Origin: DATIUV01 sp049322755
GTDB taxonomy: Bacteria; Pseudomonadota; Gammaproteobacteria; Burkholderiales; UBA6910
Assembly (NCBI GenBank): GCA_049322755.1
Contig: JBMOQX010000007.1
Coordinates: forward strand, 1 to 64,000
Direction: 5' to 3'
Length of the DNA: 64,000 bases
Shown: in pieces, positions 1 through 8,690 of the stretch
Numbering within the stretch: position 1 is the first letter of the stretch
Layout: each line of letters begins with the position of its first letter
Translations under genes and position numbers: made by a program
Notes under the pieces: generated by a model
Database searches by the model: none
The model's input: the letters and a program-made list of their open reading frames with translations, nothing else
What the model was told of the DNA's origin: nothing

Positions 1-99
1 GGCCGCCGGCTTCCGCGCCGGGGCCTTCTTCTTCGCCGGCGCCTTCTTGGCGGCCGGCTTCTTCGCGGCTTTCTTGGCCGCGGGTTTCTTAACTGCCAT
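1..99 (-). CDS. Histone H1-like Lys/Ala/Pro-rich protein (5' part only)
   Basis: The first 33 codons of a minus-strand gene enter from the window edge. The protein is almost purely Lys, Ala and Pro in repeated PAAKKA-type units, like the C-terminal tails of bacterial histone H1-like or AlgP-like nucleoid proteins. The ATG is preceded by a good GGAGG about 7 nt upstream. Low-complexity composition is all that can be seen, so the family call rests on the repeat type. Binding DNA through its positive charge is an inference. The rest of the gene lies outside the window. Confidence 0.6.
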   Translation of the reverse strand, partial: MAVKKPAAKKAAKKPAAKKAPAKKKAPARKPAA

Positions 100-166
100 T
101 TTGCAACCTCCTATCAAGTTACGTACACAAGGTACCAACGAGGCACTTGCGCGCCCCCTACCACTC

Positions 167-204
167 ACCGCAGTTCACCCGGCGGAAATCCGCCGAACTG
201 CGGT
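167..204 (-). terminator. Nested hairpin downstream of the nrd operon
   Basis: A perfect 10-bp inverted repeat, ACCGCAGTTC (167-176) and GAACTGCGGT (195-204), encloses a second perfect 6-bp one (GGCGGA, AA, TCCGCC). It lies just beyond the last gene of the nrdA-nrdB-DUF2442 unit. There is no T-run, so it may protect the 3' end or act as a weak terminator rather than a classical intrinsic one. Confidence 0.5.
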
Positions 205-217
205 CTGCAGTAGCCAG

Positions 218-490
218 TCAGTGCATCGCCACCTTCGCCCGATTCGTGAGATGGTGATACAGCACATCCGCATCGAGCTCCACGCCCTCTCCCCAAGATA
301 GCACACTTCCAATGGGGTCTATGCTGACCTCGCCGAAGCGCTCCTCGTCGCTCCACAGACGGAACATGCCGAGGCCGACGAGAGTGCCGACATACACCCT
401 GCCTTCGAGGCCGTCCTCGAACCGGACCCAGAGCGTGTAGTTGGCTTCCGCGCGGACTTCGGCCAGCTGGTGCAGCGCGTCGACGCTCAA
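218..490 (-). CDS. DUF2442 domain protein
   Basis: A protein of about 90 aa matching the DUF2442 pattern: an N-terminal beta segment, the run VRFEDGLEG, then a GMFRLWSDEERF segment, a V(S)IDPIG strand and a C-terminal ELDADVLYHHL. Members are small proteins of unknown function, often linked to toxin-antitoxin-like or regulatory contexts. No ATG is available. The chosen TTG at 490 overlaps the nrdB stop as TTGA; a second TTG at 496 is possible. Translation is probably coupled to nrdB, making it the last gene of the nrd operon. Function unknown. Confidence 0.6.
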   Translation of the reverse strand: MSVDALHQLAEVRAEANYTLWVRFEDGLEGRVYVGTLVGLGMFRLWSDEERFGEVSIDPIGSVLSWGEGVELDADVLYHHLTNRAKVAMH

Positions 491-1629
491 TCCCAATTGA
501 GCGCTCCGCCCACCTGGTATTCGGTCACCCGGGTCTCGAAGAAATTCTTCTCCTTCTTCAGATCGATCATCTCGCTCATCCACGGGAACGGATTGCTCGC
601 GCCCGGGAACAGGGGATCGAGGCCGATCTGCTGGCAGCGGCGATTGGCGATGAAGCGCAGATATTCCTTGAACATGGCGGCGTTGAGCCCCAGCACGCCG
701 CGGGGCATGGTGTCCTCGGCGTAGCGGTACTCGAGCTCGACACCACGGCGCATGAGCGCCGCGATCTCGTCGCGGAACTCCGGGGTCCAGAGATGCGGAT
801 TCTCCAGCTTGATGGTGTTGATCAGGTCGATGCCGAAGTTGCAGTGCATCGATTCGTCCCGGAGGATGTACTGGTACTGTTCCGCGGAGCCGGTCATCTT
901 GTTCTGCCGCCCCAGCGCCAGGATCTGGACGAACCCGACGTAGAAGAACAGCCCCTCCATGATGCAGGCGAACACGATCAGGCTCTTGAGCAGCTGCTGG
1001 TCGGCCTCCGGCGTGCCGGTCTTGAACGCCGGGCTGGTGAGGGTGTCGATGAACGGGATCAGGAACTCGTCCTTGTCCCGGATGCTGGTGACCTCGTGAT
1101 AGGCGTTGAAGATCTCGCCCTCGTCCAGGCCCAGCGACTCGACGATGTACTGGTAGGCGTGCGTGTGGATCGCCTCCTCGAACGCCTGCCGCAACAGGTA
1201 CTGGCGGCACTCGGGGGCGCTGATGTGCCGGTAGGTGCCGAGAACGATGTTGTTGGCCGCCAGCGAATCGGCCGTGACGAAGAACCCCAGGTTGCGCTTG
1301 ACGATCAGCCGCTCGTCCGGCGTCAGGCCGTCGGGATCCTTCCACAGGGCGATGTCCCGGTTCATGTTGATTTCCTGGGGCATCCAGTGGTTGGCGCAGG
1401 CCGACAGGTATTTCTCCCACGCCCATTTGTACTTGAACGGCACCAGCTGGTTGACGTCGGCCTTGGCGTTGATGACCCGCTTGTCCTCGACCCGCACGCG
1501 GCGGAAAGGATCCGGATCCGCGGCCGGCGGCGCCTCTGCCGGGCTCCGCGCCGGCTGCGCGGGCCCGGCCGGCCGCGGCTGCAGTGCCGGTGCCGGGCGG
1601 GTTACGACGTCATCATCGAAACTCAACAT
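487..1629 (-). CDS. nrdB: Ribonucleoside-diphosphate reductase, beta subunit (class I)
   Basis: The 380-aa small subunit of aerobic class I ribonucleotide reductase. It houses the di-iron centre and tyrosyl radical that NrdA needs to reduce NDPs to dNDPs. Visible features are the ligand helix EEAIHTHAYQY (Glu, His and the candidate radical Tyr in the E-x2-H-x3-Y pattern of E. coli E115/H118/Y122), a second ligand Glu in CIMEGLFF, and the RDESMHCNFG helix supplying Glu and His. Ala/Pro-rich residues 8-40 form a probable flexible N-terminal tail. It follows the small ORF by 25 nt in the nrdA operon. Regulation is expected through the NrdR box upstream of nrdA. Confidence 0.97.
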   Translation of the reverse strand: MLSFDDDVVTRPAPALQPRPAGPAQPARSPAEAPPAADPDPFRRVRVEDKRVINAKADVNQLVPFKYKWAWEKYLSACANHWMPQEINMNRDIALWKDPDGLTPDERLIVKRNLGFFVTADSLAANNIVLGTYRHISAPECRQYLLRQAFEEAIHTHAYQYIVESLGLDEGEIFNAYHEVTSIRDKDEFLIPFIDTLTSPAFKTGTPEADQQLLKSLIVFACIMEGLFFYVGFVQILALGRQNKMTGSAEQYQYILRDESMHCNFGIDLINTIKLENPHLWTPEFRDEIAALMRRGVELEYRYAEDTMPRGVLGLNAAMFKEYLRFIANRRCQQIGLDPLFPGASNPFPWMSEMIDLKKEKNFFETRVTEYQVGGALNWD

Positions 1630-1654
1630 CTCGCATCCTCGCCTTGCTCTCGTT

Positions 1655-1789
1655 TTACGGTACGCTCGGGCGCTGGCTGGGTTCCTGGCACGCCGCGCAC
1701 GCCCGGTTGTAGTGACGGCCGGCCGCCCAATGCGCGGCCTTAACCTGCTGGCGCAGGTTAGCCTCCACAGCAGCCAGGAGGCTCGTCAT
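1655..1789 (-). CDS. 44-aa small ORF with CxxC between nrdA and nrdB
   Basis: Its ATG overlaps the nrdA stop as ATGA, and it ends 25 nt before nrdB. The predicted 44-aa peptide starts MTSLLAAVEANLRQQ and contains a single CAAC pair near residue 34. The overlap suggests translational coupling. An 8-bp inverted repeat (1741-1760) lies inside the frame, so the region could equally be an RNA structure that tunes the NrdA:NrdB ratio. I recognise no family. A CxxC peptide encoded next to a thiol-dependent reductase suggests, but does not prove, a redox role. Confidence 0.4.
   Translation of the reverse strand: MTSLLAAVEANLRQQVKAAHWAAGRHYNRACAACQEPSQRPSVP
1741..1760 (-). other. Perfect 8-bp inverted repeat between nrdA and nrdB
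   Basis: TAACCTGC (1741-1748), TGGC loop, GCAGGTTA (1753-1760). It can form a short hairpin in the nrdA-nrdB intercistronic mRNA, within the small ORF. No T-run follows, so it is not an obvious terminator; an mRNA processing or attenuation role is possible. Confidence 0.4.
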
Positions 1790-4626
1790 TGGCACGCCTC
1801 GCACTCCGGGTTGTCAATCGAGCAGAAGCTGGTGGCCTCGCCCTCCGTCATGCCGCCGGCCGCGGGGACCGCGTTCAGCTGCCCTGCCCGGCCGGTGGAT
1901 TTCTCTGCGCTGGTGGCGCCGAGCGTGCGCAGGTAATAGGTGGTCTTGAGCCCGCGCACCCAGGCCAGCTTGTAGGTTTCGTCCAGCTTCCGGCCGGACG
2001 CGCCGGCCATATACAGGTTCAGCGACTGAGCCTGGTCGATCCACTTCTGCCGCCGCGCCCCGGCCTCGATCAGCCAGCTGGGATCGACCTCGAATGCGGT
2101 CGCGTAGAGGCTGCGCAGCTCCTGGGGAATGCGGTCGATGCGCGAGACGCTGCCGTCGAAATACTTCAGGTCCGCGATCATGACCTCGTCCCACAGCCCC
2201 TGCGCCTTGAGGTCGTTCACCAGGAAGGCGTTGGTCACCGTGAACTCGCCGGAGAGGTTCGACTTCACGTACAGGTTCTGATAGGTGGGCTCGATGGATG
2301 CCGACACCCCGACGATGTTGGCGATGGTGGCGGTGGGGGCGATGGCGAGGCAGTTGGAGTTGCGCATGCCGTGCTGCTTGATCCGTGCGCGCAGGGCATC
2401 CCAGTCCATGCTGGAAGACCGGTCCACCTCCACGTAGCCGCCGCGCTGCTCCGCCAGCAGATCCAGGGTGTCCTGGGGCAGGATGCCGCGGTCCCAGAGG
2501 CTGCCTGCGAACGACGAGTAGCGCCCGCGCTCCTCGGCCAGCTCGGTGGACGCCCAGTAGGCGTGGTAGGCCACGACCTCCATCGACCGGTCAGCGAACT
2601 CCACCGCCTGCTGCGAAGCGTAAGGAATCCGCAGCATGTGCAGGCAGTCCTGGAACCCCATTACCCCGAGGCCCACCGGGCGGTGCTTGAGGTTGGAGTT
2701 GCGCGCCTTGCCCACCGCGTAATAGTTTACGTCGATCACGTTGTCCAGCATGCGCATCGCGGTGGCGACGGTCCGCTTCAGCTTCTCGCTGTCGAGGGCG
2801 CCGTCGCGGATGTGGTTGGCGAGGTTGACCGACCCGAGGTTGCAGACCGCGATCTCGCTGTCCGAGGTGTTCAGGGTGATCTCGGTGCAGAGGTTGGAGC
2901 TGTGGACCACCCCGACGTGCTGCTGCGGTGAGCGGATGTTGCACGGATCCTTGAAGGTGACCCAGGGATGCCCGGTCTCGAACAGCATGGACAGCATCTT
3001 GCGCCACAGCTGCAGCGCCGGAACCTTCCTGAACAGTTTCAACTCGCCGCGCTCCGCCTTGGCCTCGTAGGCGGTGTAGGCTTCCTCGAACGCGCGGCCG
3101 TACTTGTCGTGCAGGTCCGGCGTGTCGTTGGGCGAGAACAGCGTCCACTCGCCCGCCTCCATGACCCGCTGCATGAACAGGTCCGGGATCCAGTTGGCCG
3201 TGTTCATGTCGTGGGTGCGGCGCCGGTCGTCCCCGGTATTCTTGCGCAGCTCCAGGAACTCTTCGATGTCCATGTGCCACGTCTCGAGGTACGAGCAGAC
3301 CGCGCCCTTGCGCTTGCCTCCCTGATTCACGGCCACGGCCGTGTCGTTGACCACCTTGAGGAAGGGGATCACGCCCTGGCTCTTGCCGTTGGTGCCTTTG
3401 ATATGGCTGCCCAGCGCCCGCACCGGCGTCCAGTCGTTGCCCAGACCGCCGGCGAACTTCTGCAGCATGGCGTTCTCTTTGATCGCCTGGTAGATGCCGT
3501 CCAGGTCGTCGGAAACCGTGGTCAGGTAGCAACTGGAAAGCTGGCTGTGCAGGGTGCCGGAGTTGAACAGTGTCGGCGTCGAGCTCATGAAATCGAAGCT
3601 CGACAGGACGTTGTAGAACTCGATGGCGCGCGCCTCGCGATCGATCTCGTTGATCGCCAGCCCCATCGCAACGCGCATGAAAAACGCCTGCGGCAGTTCG
3701 ATCCGCCGCTCGCCCACGTGCAGGAAATAGCGGTCGTAGAGGGTCTGCAGCCCCAGGTAGTTGAACTGCAGGTCACGGTCGGGGACAAGCGCGCGGCCCA
3801 GGCGACCCAGGTCGTACTGCGCCAGCCGCGGGTCCAGCAGCTCGGCCTTCACGCCGCGCGCGATGAACTGCGGAAAGTAGGCGGCGTAGCGTGTCACCAT
3901 CTCGGCATGGGTGACGTCCTCCTCCAGCACCTCATGCCGGATCGAGTGCAGCAGCAGCCGCGCGGTGACGAAACCGTAGGCGGGATCCTTCTCGATCAGG
4001 CCTCGGGCGGAGAGGATCAGCGACTTGCGCACCTCGTCGCCGGGCACTCCGTCGTAGAGGTCCCGCAGCGTGTGCTCCACGACGGCGGCCGGGTCCACCT
4101 CGCCGCCGAGTCCCGCGCAGGACGCTTCGATCAGCCCCTGCAGACGGCCGATGTCCAGCGGCCGGCGCTCGCCGCCCTCAAGCACGTGGATTACCGGCGC
4201 CGCGACCGCCTTGGCCGCCTTCTGCTTGGCCCGCTCCCGCGCGCGCTCGTCGCGATAGAGGACGTAGGCGCGCGCCACCGCGTGCTCGCCACCGCGCATC
4301 AGGGCGAGCTCGACCTGGTCCTGGATGTCCTCGATGTGAAAGGTGGCGCCCGCGGGCTGGCGCCGGGTCAAGGCGCCGACGACGCTCTCGGTCAGGCTCG
4401 CCACATGCTCGCGCACCCGTGCCGAGGCCGCGCCCTGCCCGCCGTTGACCGCGATGAACGCCTTGGTCATGGCGATGGCGATCTTGGAGGGCTCGAAGCT
4501 CACGACCGCGCCGTTGCGGCGGATGACGCGGTACTGCGCGTACTGCTGAGGTGCGGCGGCCGGCTCCCCCTCCACCTCTGCGGAACGCGCGGGCTTGGCG
4601 GCGACATTCTCGGCAACGACCTGCAT
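1786..4626 (-). CDS. nrdA: Ribonucleoside-diphosphate reductase, alpha subunit (class I)
   Basis: The 946-aa catalytic subunit that reduces ribonucleoside diphosphates to deoxy forms. Two ATP-cone allosteric domains can be seen: one near residues 30-130 (RRNGAVVSFEPSKI) and a second near 150-240 (IHVLEGGERRPLDIGRL). They precede the ten-stranded barrel with the active-site segment SNLCTEITL and the partner NLGSVNLA. The C-terminal tail ends in paired cysteines (ECEACQ), the usual swinging arm re-reduced by thioredoxin or glutaredoxin. The double cone makes it longer than E. coli NrdA (about 760 aa). It is first in the operon with the small ORF, nrdB and the DUF2442 gene. Confidence 0.97.
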   Translation of the reverse strand: MQVVAENVAAKPARSAEVEGEPAAAPQQYAQYRVIRRNGAVVSFEPSKIAIAMTKAFIAVNGGQGAASARVREHVASLTESVVGALTRRQPAGATFHIEDIQDQVELALMRGGEHAVARAYVLYRDERARERAKQKAAKAVAAPVIHVLEGGERRPLDIGRLQGLIEASCAGLGGEVDPAAVVEHTLRDLYDGVPGDEVRKSLILSARGLIEKDPAYGFVTARLLLHSIRHEVLEEDVTHAEMVTRYAAYFPQFIARGVKAELLDPRLAQYDLGRLGRALVPDRDLQFNYLGLQTLYDRYFLHVGERRIELPQAFFMRVAMGLAINEIDREARAIEFYNVLSSFDFMSSTPTLFNSGTLHSQLSSCYLTTVSDDLDGIYQAIKENAMLQKFAGGLGNDWTPVRALGSHIKGTNGKSQGVIPFLKVVNDTAVAVNQGGKRKGAVCSYLETWHMDIEEFLELRKNTGDDRRRTHDMNTANWIPDLFMQRVMEAGEWTLFSPNDTPDLHDKYGRAFEEAYTAYEAKAERGELKLFRKVPALQLWRKMLSMLFETGHPWVTFKDPCNIRSPQQHVGVVHSSNLCTEITLNTSDSEIAVCNLGSVNLANHIRDGALDSEKLKRTVATAMRMLDNVIDVNYYAVGKARNSNLKHRPVGLGVMGFQDCLHMLRIPYASQQAVEFADRSMEVVAYHAYWASTELAEERGRYSSFAGSLWDRGILPQDTLDLLAEQRGGYVEVDRSSSMDWDALRARIKQHGMRNSNCLAIAPTATIANIVGVSASIEPTYQNLYVKSNLSGEFTVTNAFLVNDLKAQGLWDEVMIADLKYFDGSVSRIDRIPQELRSLYATAFEVDPSWLIEAGARRQKWIDQAQSLNLYMAGASGRKLDETYKLAWVRGLKTTYYLRTLGATSAEKSTGRAGQLNAVPAAGGMTEGEATSFCSIDNPECEACQ

Positions 4627-4692
4627 CTCGATTCTCTCCTCGTTTCCTGTTCGCGCTAGGGCTGGGGTCGTAGTGTCCGCGCTACCAGCACC

Positions 4693-4708
4693 ACACTATA
4701 TATTGTGC
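4693..4708. promoter_or_regulatory. NrdR box upstream of nrdA
   Basis: The 16-mer ACACTATATATTGTGC matches the NrdR consensus ACACWATATATWGTGT at 15 of 16 positions. NrdR boxes usually come in pairs about 31-32 bp apart. A degenerate half-site ending TAGTGT (4661-4676) lies exactly 32 bp closer to nrdA. A weaker match at 4709-4724 is also visible. NrdR normally represses ribonucleotide reductase operons when dATP is plentiful. Confidence 0.8.
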
Positions 4709-4854
4709 CTACCACATCTTGTGCCCGAGTTGGCATACGCAACCAATACTAGTAGACGATATGGAGCGGCGCAACTGTTTTTAACGATTTTTCACGGAGC
4801 TGGCGCGCGTGCGCGCACCCGGGCGGGCCCGGCGCAAACCGCCCGGAAGCCGCG

Positions 4855-5436
4855 CTAGGCGCGCCGGTCGAGCGAGGCGGCGGCCGCGAAGCGCGACCAG
4901 TCGAAGAGCGGTCCGGGATCGGTCTTGCGTCCGGGCGAGATGTCGGAGTGGCCGGCGACGGCTTCGATGGGCAGGCTTGCCCGCAGGATTTCGGTGAGCC
5001 GGTTCAGGGACCGGTATTGGGCGCGCGTGAAGGGTTTCCAGTCGCAGCCCTCGAGCTCGATTCCGATGCTGAAGTCATTGCAATGCTCGGCGCCCCGCCA
5101 GCAGGACGCGCCGGCATGCCAGGCGCGCTTGCCCACGGGCACGAACTGCACCAGCGCGCCGGAGCGCCGGATGAAGAAATGGGCCGAGACCCGCAGCCCG
5201 GCGATCTTGGCAAAGTACGGGTGGGCACGCGGATCGAGGCAATTGGTGAACAGCTGCTCGACGGTGTCGCCGCCGAATTTCCCCGGCGGCAGGCTGATGC
5301 TGTGCACCACCAGCAGCCGCGCCTGCGCCTCCGGGGGCCGGTCGTCGTGATTCGGGGAGGGAACGAATCGCGCGGCCGCGATCCTGCCGTCGGCATCGAG
5401 CCGCCAGCGCCGCGGCGACACAGGAGCGTGGGCCAA
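4855..5436 (-). CDS. ampD: 1,6-anhydro-N-acetylmuramyl-L-alanine amidase
   Basis: A cytoplasmic zinc amidase of muropeptide recycling that cuts the stem peptide from anhydro-muropeptides. The 193-aa protein has the amidase_2 fold signatures: LLVVHSISLPPGKFGG with the first zinc His, HFFIRRSGALVQFVP, the RAWHAG stretch, IGIELEG, and C-terminal AVAGHSDISPGRKTDPG with the second His and Asp ligands. Typical AmpD length is about 180-190 aa. No ATG is available. The TTG at 5436 has an AGCGGAG ribosome site 5 nt upstream; a GTG at 5421 is the alternative. It follows pilR by 11 nt and is probably co-transcribed. Confidence 0.9.
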   Translation of the reverse strand: MAHAPVSPRRWRLDADGRIAAARFVPSPNHDDRPPEAQARLLVVHSISLPPGKFGGDTVEQLFTNCLDPRAHPYFAKIAGLRVSAHFFIRRSGALVQFVPVGKRAWHAGASCWRGAEHCNDFSIGIELEGCDWKPFTRAQYRSLNRLTEILRASLPIEAVAGHSDISPGRKTDPGPLFDWSRFAAAASLDRRA

Positions 5437-5447
5437 GCGGGCTCCGC

Positions 5448-6842
5448 TCAGTTGATCCCGAGACGCTCCATGCGGTAGCGCAGCGCCCGAAAGGTGATAC
5501 CGAGCAGTTTCGCCGCCGCGGTACGGTTGAATCGGGTGCGCTCCAGCGCTTCCAGGATCGCCTCCTTCTCCACCCGGTCCAGGTACTCGTGCAGCGGCCA
5601 CTTGCCCTCCAGAGTGGGCGAGTCGCCGGCCGCCGGCGCCGTCTCCTCCGGCGGGGTGAGCTGGAGGTCGTCCACCGTGATCGCACCGCCGCCGGAGAGC
5701 GCCAGCGCCCGCTCCAGGATGTTCTCCAGCTCCCGAACGTTGCCGGGAAAGTCGTACCCCGTGAGCGCTTCGATGGCCTGCGGGGACAGCGTTGCCTCGG
5801 CCCCGCCCCCGCCCCCGGTGAGCCGGATCAGCACCGCCTGGGCGATGGCGGGGACGTCCTCGCGCATGTCCCGCAGCGCCGGCATGCGTAGCTCGATGAC
5901 GTTGAGGCGGTAATAGAGATCCTGGCGGAAACGCCCTTCCTCGACGCAACGCCCCAGGTTCTGGTGCGTCGCGCTGATGATGCGCACGTCCACGGGGTCC
6001 TCCTGGGTCGCCCCCACCTTGCGCACGCGCTTCTCCTGGATCGCCCGCAGCAGCTTGACCTGCATCGCCAGCGGCAGGTCCGCCACCTCGTCGAGAAACA
6101 GGGTGCCGCCGTTGGCGGCCTGGAAGAAGCCGTCGCGGTCGCTTTCGGCGCCGGTAAACGCGCCCTTGCGATAGCCGAAGAACTCGCTCTCCATCAGGTT
6201 CTCGGGAATGGCGCCGCAATTGACCGGAACGAAGGGCTTGTCGCGACGCGCTCCGTTCTGGTGGATCAGCCGGGCGGCGAGCTCCTTGCCGCTGCCGGAC
6301 TCGCCGCTGATGTACACCGGTGCCTGGCTGCGGGCCACCTTCTCGATCATCTCGCGGGCGTAGCCGATGGCCGGCGAGTCGCCGATCAGGCGCAAGCCTT
6401 CGGGGCTGGCCTTGGCGCCGTGCGATTCCTTGGGCAGCGCGAGCGCCGATTTCACCAGCGTGCGCAGCTGCTCCAGCGACACCGGCTTGGCCAGGTAGTC
6501 GAACGCGCCAGCCTTGAGCGCGGCGACCGCGTTCTCGGTGCTGCCGTGGGCGGTGATGACCGCCACCGGAAGGTCGCCCGAGCTGGCGCCGATGTACTGC
6601 ACCAGTTGCAGGCCCTCGCCGTCCGACAGCCGCATGTCCGTGAGGCAAAGGTCGAAGCGGCCCGCCTTCAGCTTCTCCAGCCCCTCGGCCACCGTGCTGG
6701 CCCGCTCGACGTCGAGTCCCATGCGCAGCAGCGTGAGCTCCAGCAGCTCCAGGATGTCCAGCTCGTCGTCGACGACGAGCACCTTGGGTACGTGGCCGTC
6801 ACCGGGGCCGGATCTGGTCGCTCGCTCTTTGCGCCTTAACAT
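5448..6842 (-). CDS. pilR: Sigma-54-dependent response regulator, PilR type
   Basis: A 464-aa NtrC-family regulator expected to activate type IV pilin transcription with PilS. An N-terminal receiver has the phospho-acceptor Asp at residue 69 (LCLTDMRLSDG) and the KPVSLEQL loop Lys. The AAA+ domain has Walker A GESGSGKE at 180-187, the sigma-54 contact GAFTGA at 227-232 and Walker B FLDEVADL. A C-terminal Fis-type helix-turn-helix reads RTAAAKLLGITFRALRYRM. The ATG at 6842 has GGAGGG 4 nt upstream and lies 44 nt inside the end of pilS, so the two are coupled. The PilR name is inferred from the HTH sequence and the PP0621-pilS-pilR context; no pilin gene is in the window. Confidence 0.88.
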   Translation of the reverse strand: MLRRKERATRSGPGDGHVPKVLVVDDELDILELLELTLLRMGLDVERASTVAEGLEKLKAGRFDLCLTDMRLSDGEGLQLVQYIGASSGDLPVAVITAHGSTENAVAALKAGAFDYLAKPVSLEQLRTLVKSALALPKESHGAKASPEGLRLIGDSPAIGYAREMIEKVARSQAPVYISGESGSGKELAARLIHQNGARRDKPFVPVNCGAIPENLMESEFFGYRKGAFTGAESDRDGFFQAANGGTLFLDEVADLPLAMQVKLLRAIQEKRVRKVGATQEDPVDVRIISATHQNLGRCVEEGRFRQDLYYRLNVIELRMPALRDMREDVPAIAQAVLIRLTGGGGGAEATLSPQAIEALTGYDFPGNVRELENILERALALSGGGAITVDDLQLTPPEETAPAAGDSPTLEGKWPLHEYLDRVEKEAILEALERTRFNRTAAAKLLGITFRALRYRMERLGIN

Positions 6843-8457
6843 GGTCCCTCCTGCACATCAGGCGGAAATGGGCTCCGCCCTCGCCATCCAGGCAATCCAG
6901 GCTCGCGCCGTTGGCATCGCAGATTTCCCGCGCGATGTAGAGCCCGAGCCCGGTGCCGCCCTTGGCGGTGGTGAAAAACGGCTCGAACAACTGCCCGCGG
7001 GCCTCCGCCGGAATTCCGGGCCCGTCGTCGATCACGTCCAAGCTGACCTGGTTTGGGGTGACGCCGTCCGAGACGACCAGCTGGATGCTGCCGTTGGTTT
7101 TCTTGCTGTGGCGCCAGGCATTGCTGCACAAATTCCACAATACCTGATTCAAATGACCACGGTCAAAGCACACGGTGCGCGTGGTCCGCACCTCCACGCC
7201 GAAGGCCTCCGGCGGGACGCGCTCGCCGTGACTGAACTCGTCGATGAACGTGCGCAGGAACGCCATCGGCGCGAACACCTCGGGATTCGCCCGGTCCCGC
7301 CGGTTGAGCTGCAGTACCTCCTTGACCATGCGCTCGAGGCGCCGGGTGTTGTCGCGCACGATGCCGAGCAGGCGCTCCTGGGTGGCGCTCAGACCCTCCT
7401 CCTCCTGCAGCAGCTCCGTCGCGTGGTTGATCGCAGAGAGCGGGTTGCGGATCTCGTGCGCGATGTTCGCCGTGAGGCGCCCCAGGGCCGCCAGCTTGAG
7501 CTGCTGGGCCTGGGACTGGATGCGGCTCATGTCCTCGAGGAACAGCACCGCGCCGCCGGCGGCGCCCTCGCGGATCGGCACGAAGCGCGTGCGCACCAGC
7601 CGGTTGGTCCGGGGAACGCGCAGCAGCTCGAAGCGGGTGTCCGGATTCTCGCGCCACTGCGCCAGGCGTTCGCCCAGGACCGGCAGCACCTCGCCCACGT
7701 CCGGATCCGGCGGCGCGCCCGCGTCGATGCCCATCAGCCGTTCCGCCTGGGAATTGCGCTGCAGGACGCCACCGTGATCGTCCAGCACCAGCACGCCGTC
7801 CTGCATGTCCTGGATCACCAGTTGGTTGATCTGGGCCATGTTGGCAAGGCGTATGCCCCGGTCGCGCGCCAGTTGCTCGCTCTCCACGGTGCGCTTGGCC
7901 AGCGCATGGGCGAGCCAGGCGGTGGCGAAATACCCCATGCACATCAGCCCGGCCTGGACGAACTCCGAGGTGCTGCGATCCTCGATCAGCTGCGCGTAGG
8001 CCATCTCCAGCAGCACCGCGATGCTGGCGACGGAGGCGAAGAAGAGCGCCAGGCGGCCGCGGCTGATCAGGCCCGCCGCCGCCAGCGCCGGCAGCAGCAG
8101 CAGCCCGAGGCCGCTCTGGATTCCGCCGCTCGCGCGCAGCATGATGGCGATGAAGCCGACGTCCGCGGCCACCTGGAGCGCGAGCTGGACGTCGAAGGGC
8201 AGCCGGCGCGCCTGGATCATGGCGGCGAAGACCAGCGCACTCGCGAGGTAAGCGATACCGGCCCCGATGTAGAGCCTCGGGTGCGACGACCCCAGGATCA
8301 GGTTGTCGCCTACCATCGCCACCGAGACCAGCAGCACCAGCGCGACGCCGCTCCGGTAGAAGTTGAAGTACGCGAGGGAACGCCAGAACGACGAGGGCGG
8401 AGCGGCCGCGGCAGCCAGCGGCAACTCTCCTGCAGACTGACCGGAGGCAGGATCCAT
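6799..8457 (-). CDS. pilS: Membrane sensor histidine kinase, PilS type
   Basis: A 552-aa inner-membrane kinase partner of PilR. About six hydrophobic segments fill residues 25-200, as in PilS, followed by a PAS-like region (VIQDMQDGVLVLDDHG), the dimerisation/phospho-acceptor helix ANIAHEIRNPLSAI, and the ATPase domain with N-box LCSNAWRHS and G-boxes DVIDDGPGIP and GGTGLGLYIA. PilS normally senses membrane pilin levels. The start ATG at 8457 keeps the family's cytoplasmic N-terminal stretch. It overlaps pilR by 44 nt. Confidence 0.88.
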   Translation of the reverse strand: MDPASGQSAGELPLAAAAAPPSSFWRSLAYFNFYRSGVALVLLVSVAMVGDNLILGSSHPRLYIGAGIAYLASALVFAAMIQARRLPFDVQLALQVAADVGFIAIMLRASGGIQSGLGLLLLPALAAAGLISRGRLALFFASVASIAVLLEMAYAQLIEDRSTSEFVQAGLMCMGYFATAWLAHALAKRTVESEQLARDRGIRLANMAQINQLVIQDMQDGVLVLDDHGGVLQRNSQAERLMGIDAGAPPDPDVGEVLPVLGERLAQWRENPDTRFELLRVPRTNRLVRTRFVPIREGAAGGAVLFLEDMSRIQSQAQQLKLAALGRLTANIAHEIRNPLSAINHATELLQEEEGLSATQERLLGIVRDNTRRLERMVKEVLQLNRRDRANPEVFAPMAFLRTFIDEFSHGERVPPEAFGVEVRTTRTVCFDRGHLNQVLWNLCSNAWRHSKKTNGSIQLVVSDGVTPNQVSLDVIDDGPGIPAEARGQLFEPFFTTAKGGTGLGLYIAREICDANGASLDCLDGEGGAHFRLMCRRDHVKAQRASDQIRPR

Positions 8458-8690
8458 GGCGGCCGCCTAAGGTGCCGCTCCGGGGGAGGCTTGAGCGGGG
8501 CCGGACGTTCCGGGACGCCGGGGCGGCGTGCTCCCGCAAGCGTCTCCGCCGCGGACGCCAAGGGACAATGGTGCGTAGGGAGGCCAAGGCGAGCGTTGCG
8601 GCGCCTTATCGGAAATCCGCGCAAGGCGCGCTACGCCGCCCGCCGCCCGCCGCCCGCCCATCTTCGCCAAGACGCTTCCGGAACCGGACA
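8458..8690. other. Gap between the PP0621 gene and pilS; nothing recognised
   Basis: About 230 nt of very GC-rich sequence. It contains a short run of CGCC-type tetranucleotide repeats near 8634-8660. No credible short gene, promoter or hairpin with a T-run was found. It may hold the pilS promoter. Confidence 0.3.

Noticed and set aside
218..1426. 402-codon minus-strand frame starting inside nrdB
   Set aside because: Only its last 90 codons (DUF2442) are protein-like; the rest is an out-of-frame reading of nrdB.
2968..4659. Long plus-strand open frame (563 codons) opposite nrdA
   Set aside because: It mirrors nrdA on the other strand, has a Val/Gly/His/Arg/Gln-rich composition typical of antisense frames in GC-rich DNA, and shows no domain.
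8634..8660. CGCC tandem repeats as a possible phase-variable tract or CRISPR-like repeat
   Set aside because: Short, imperfect, outside a gene and no spacers; fits simple GC-rich low complexity.
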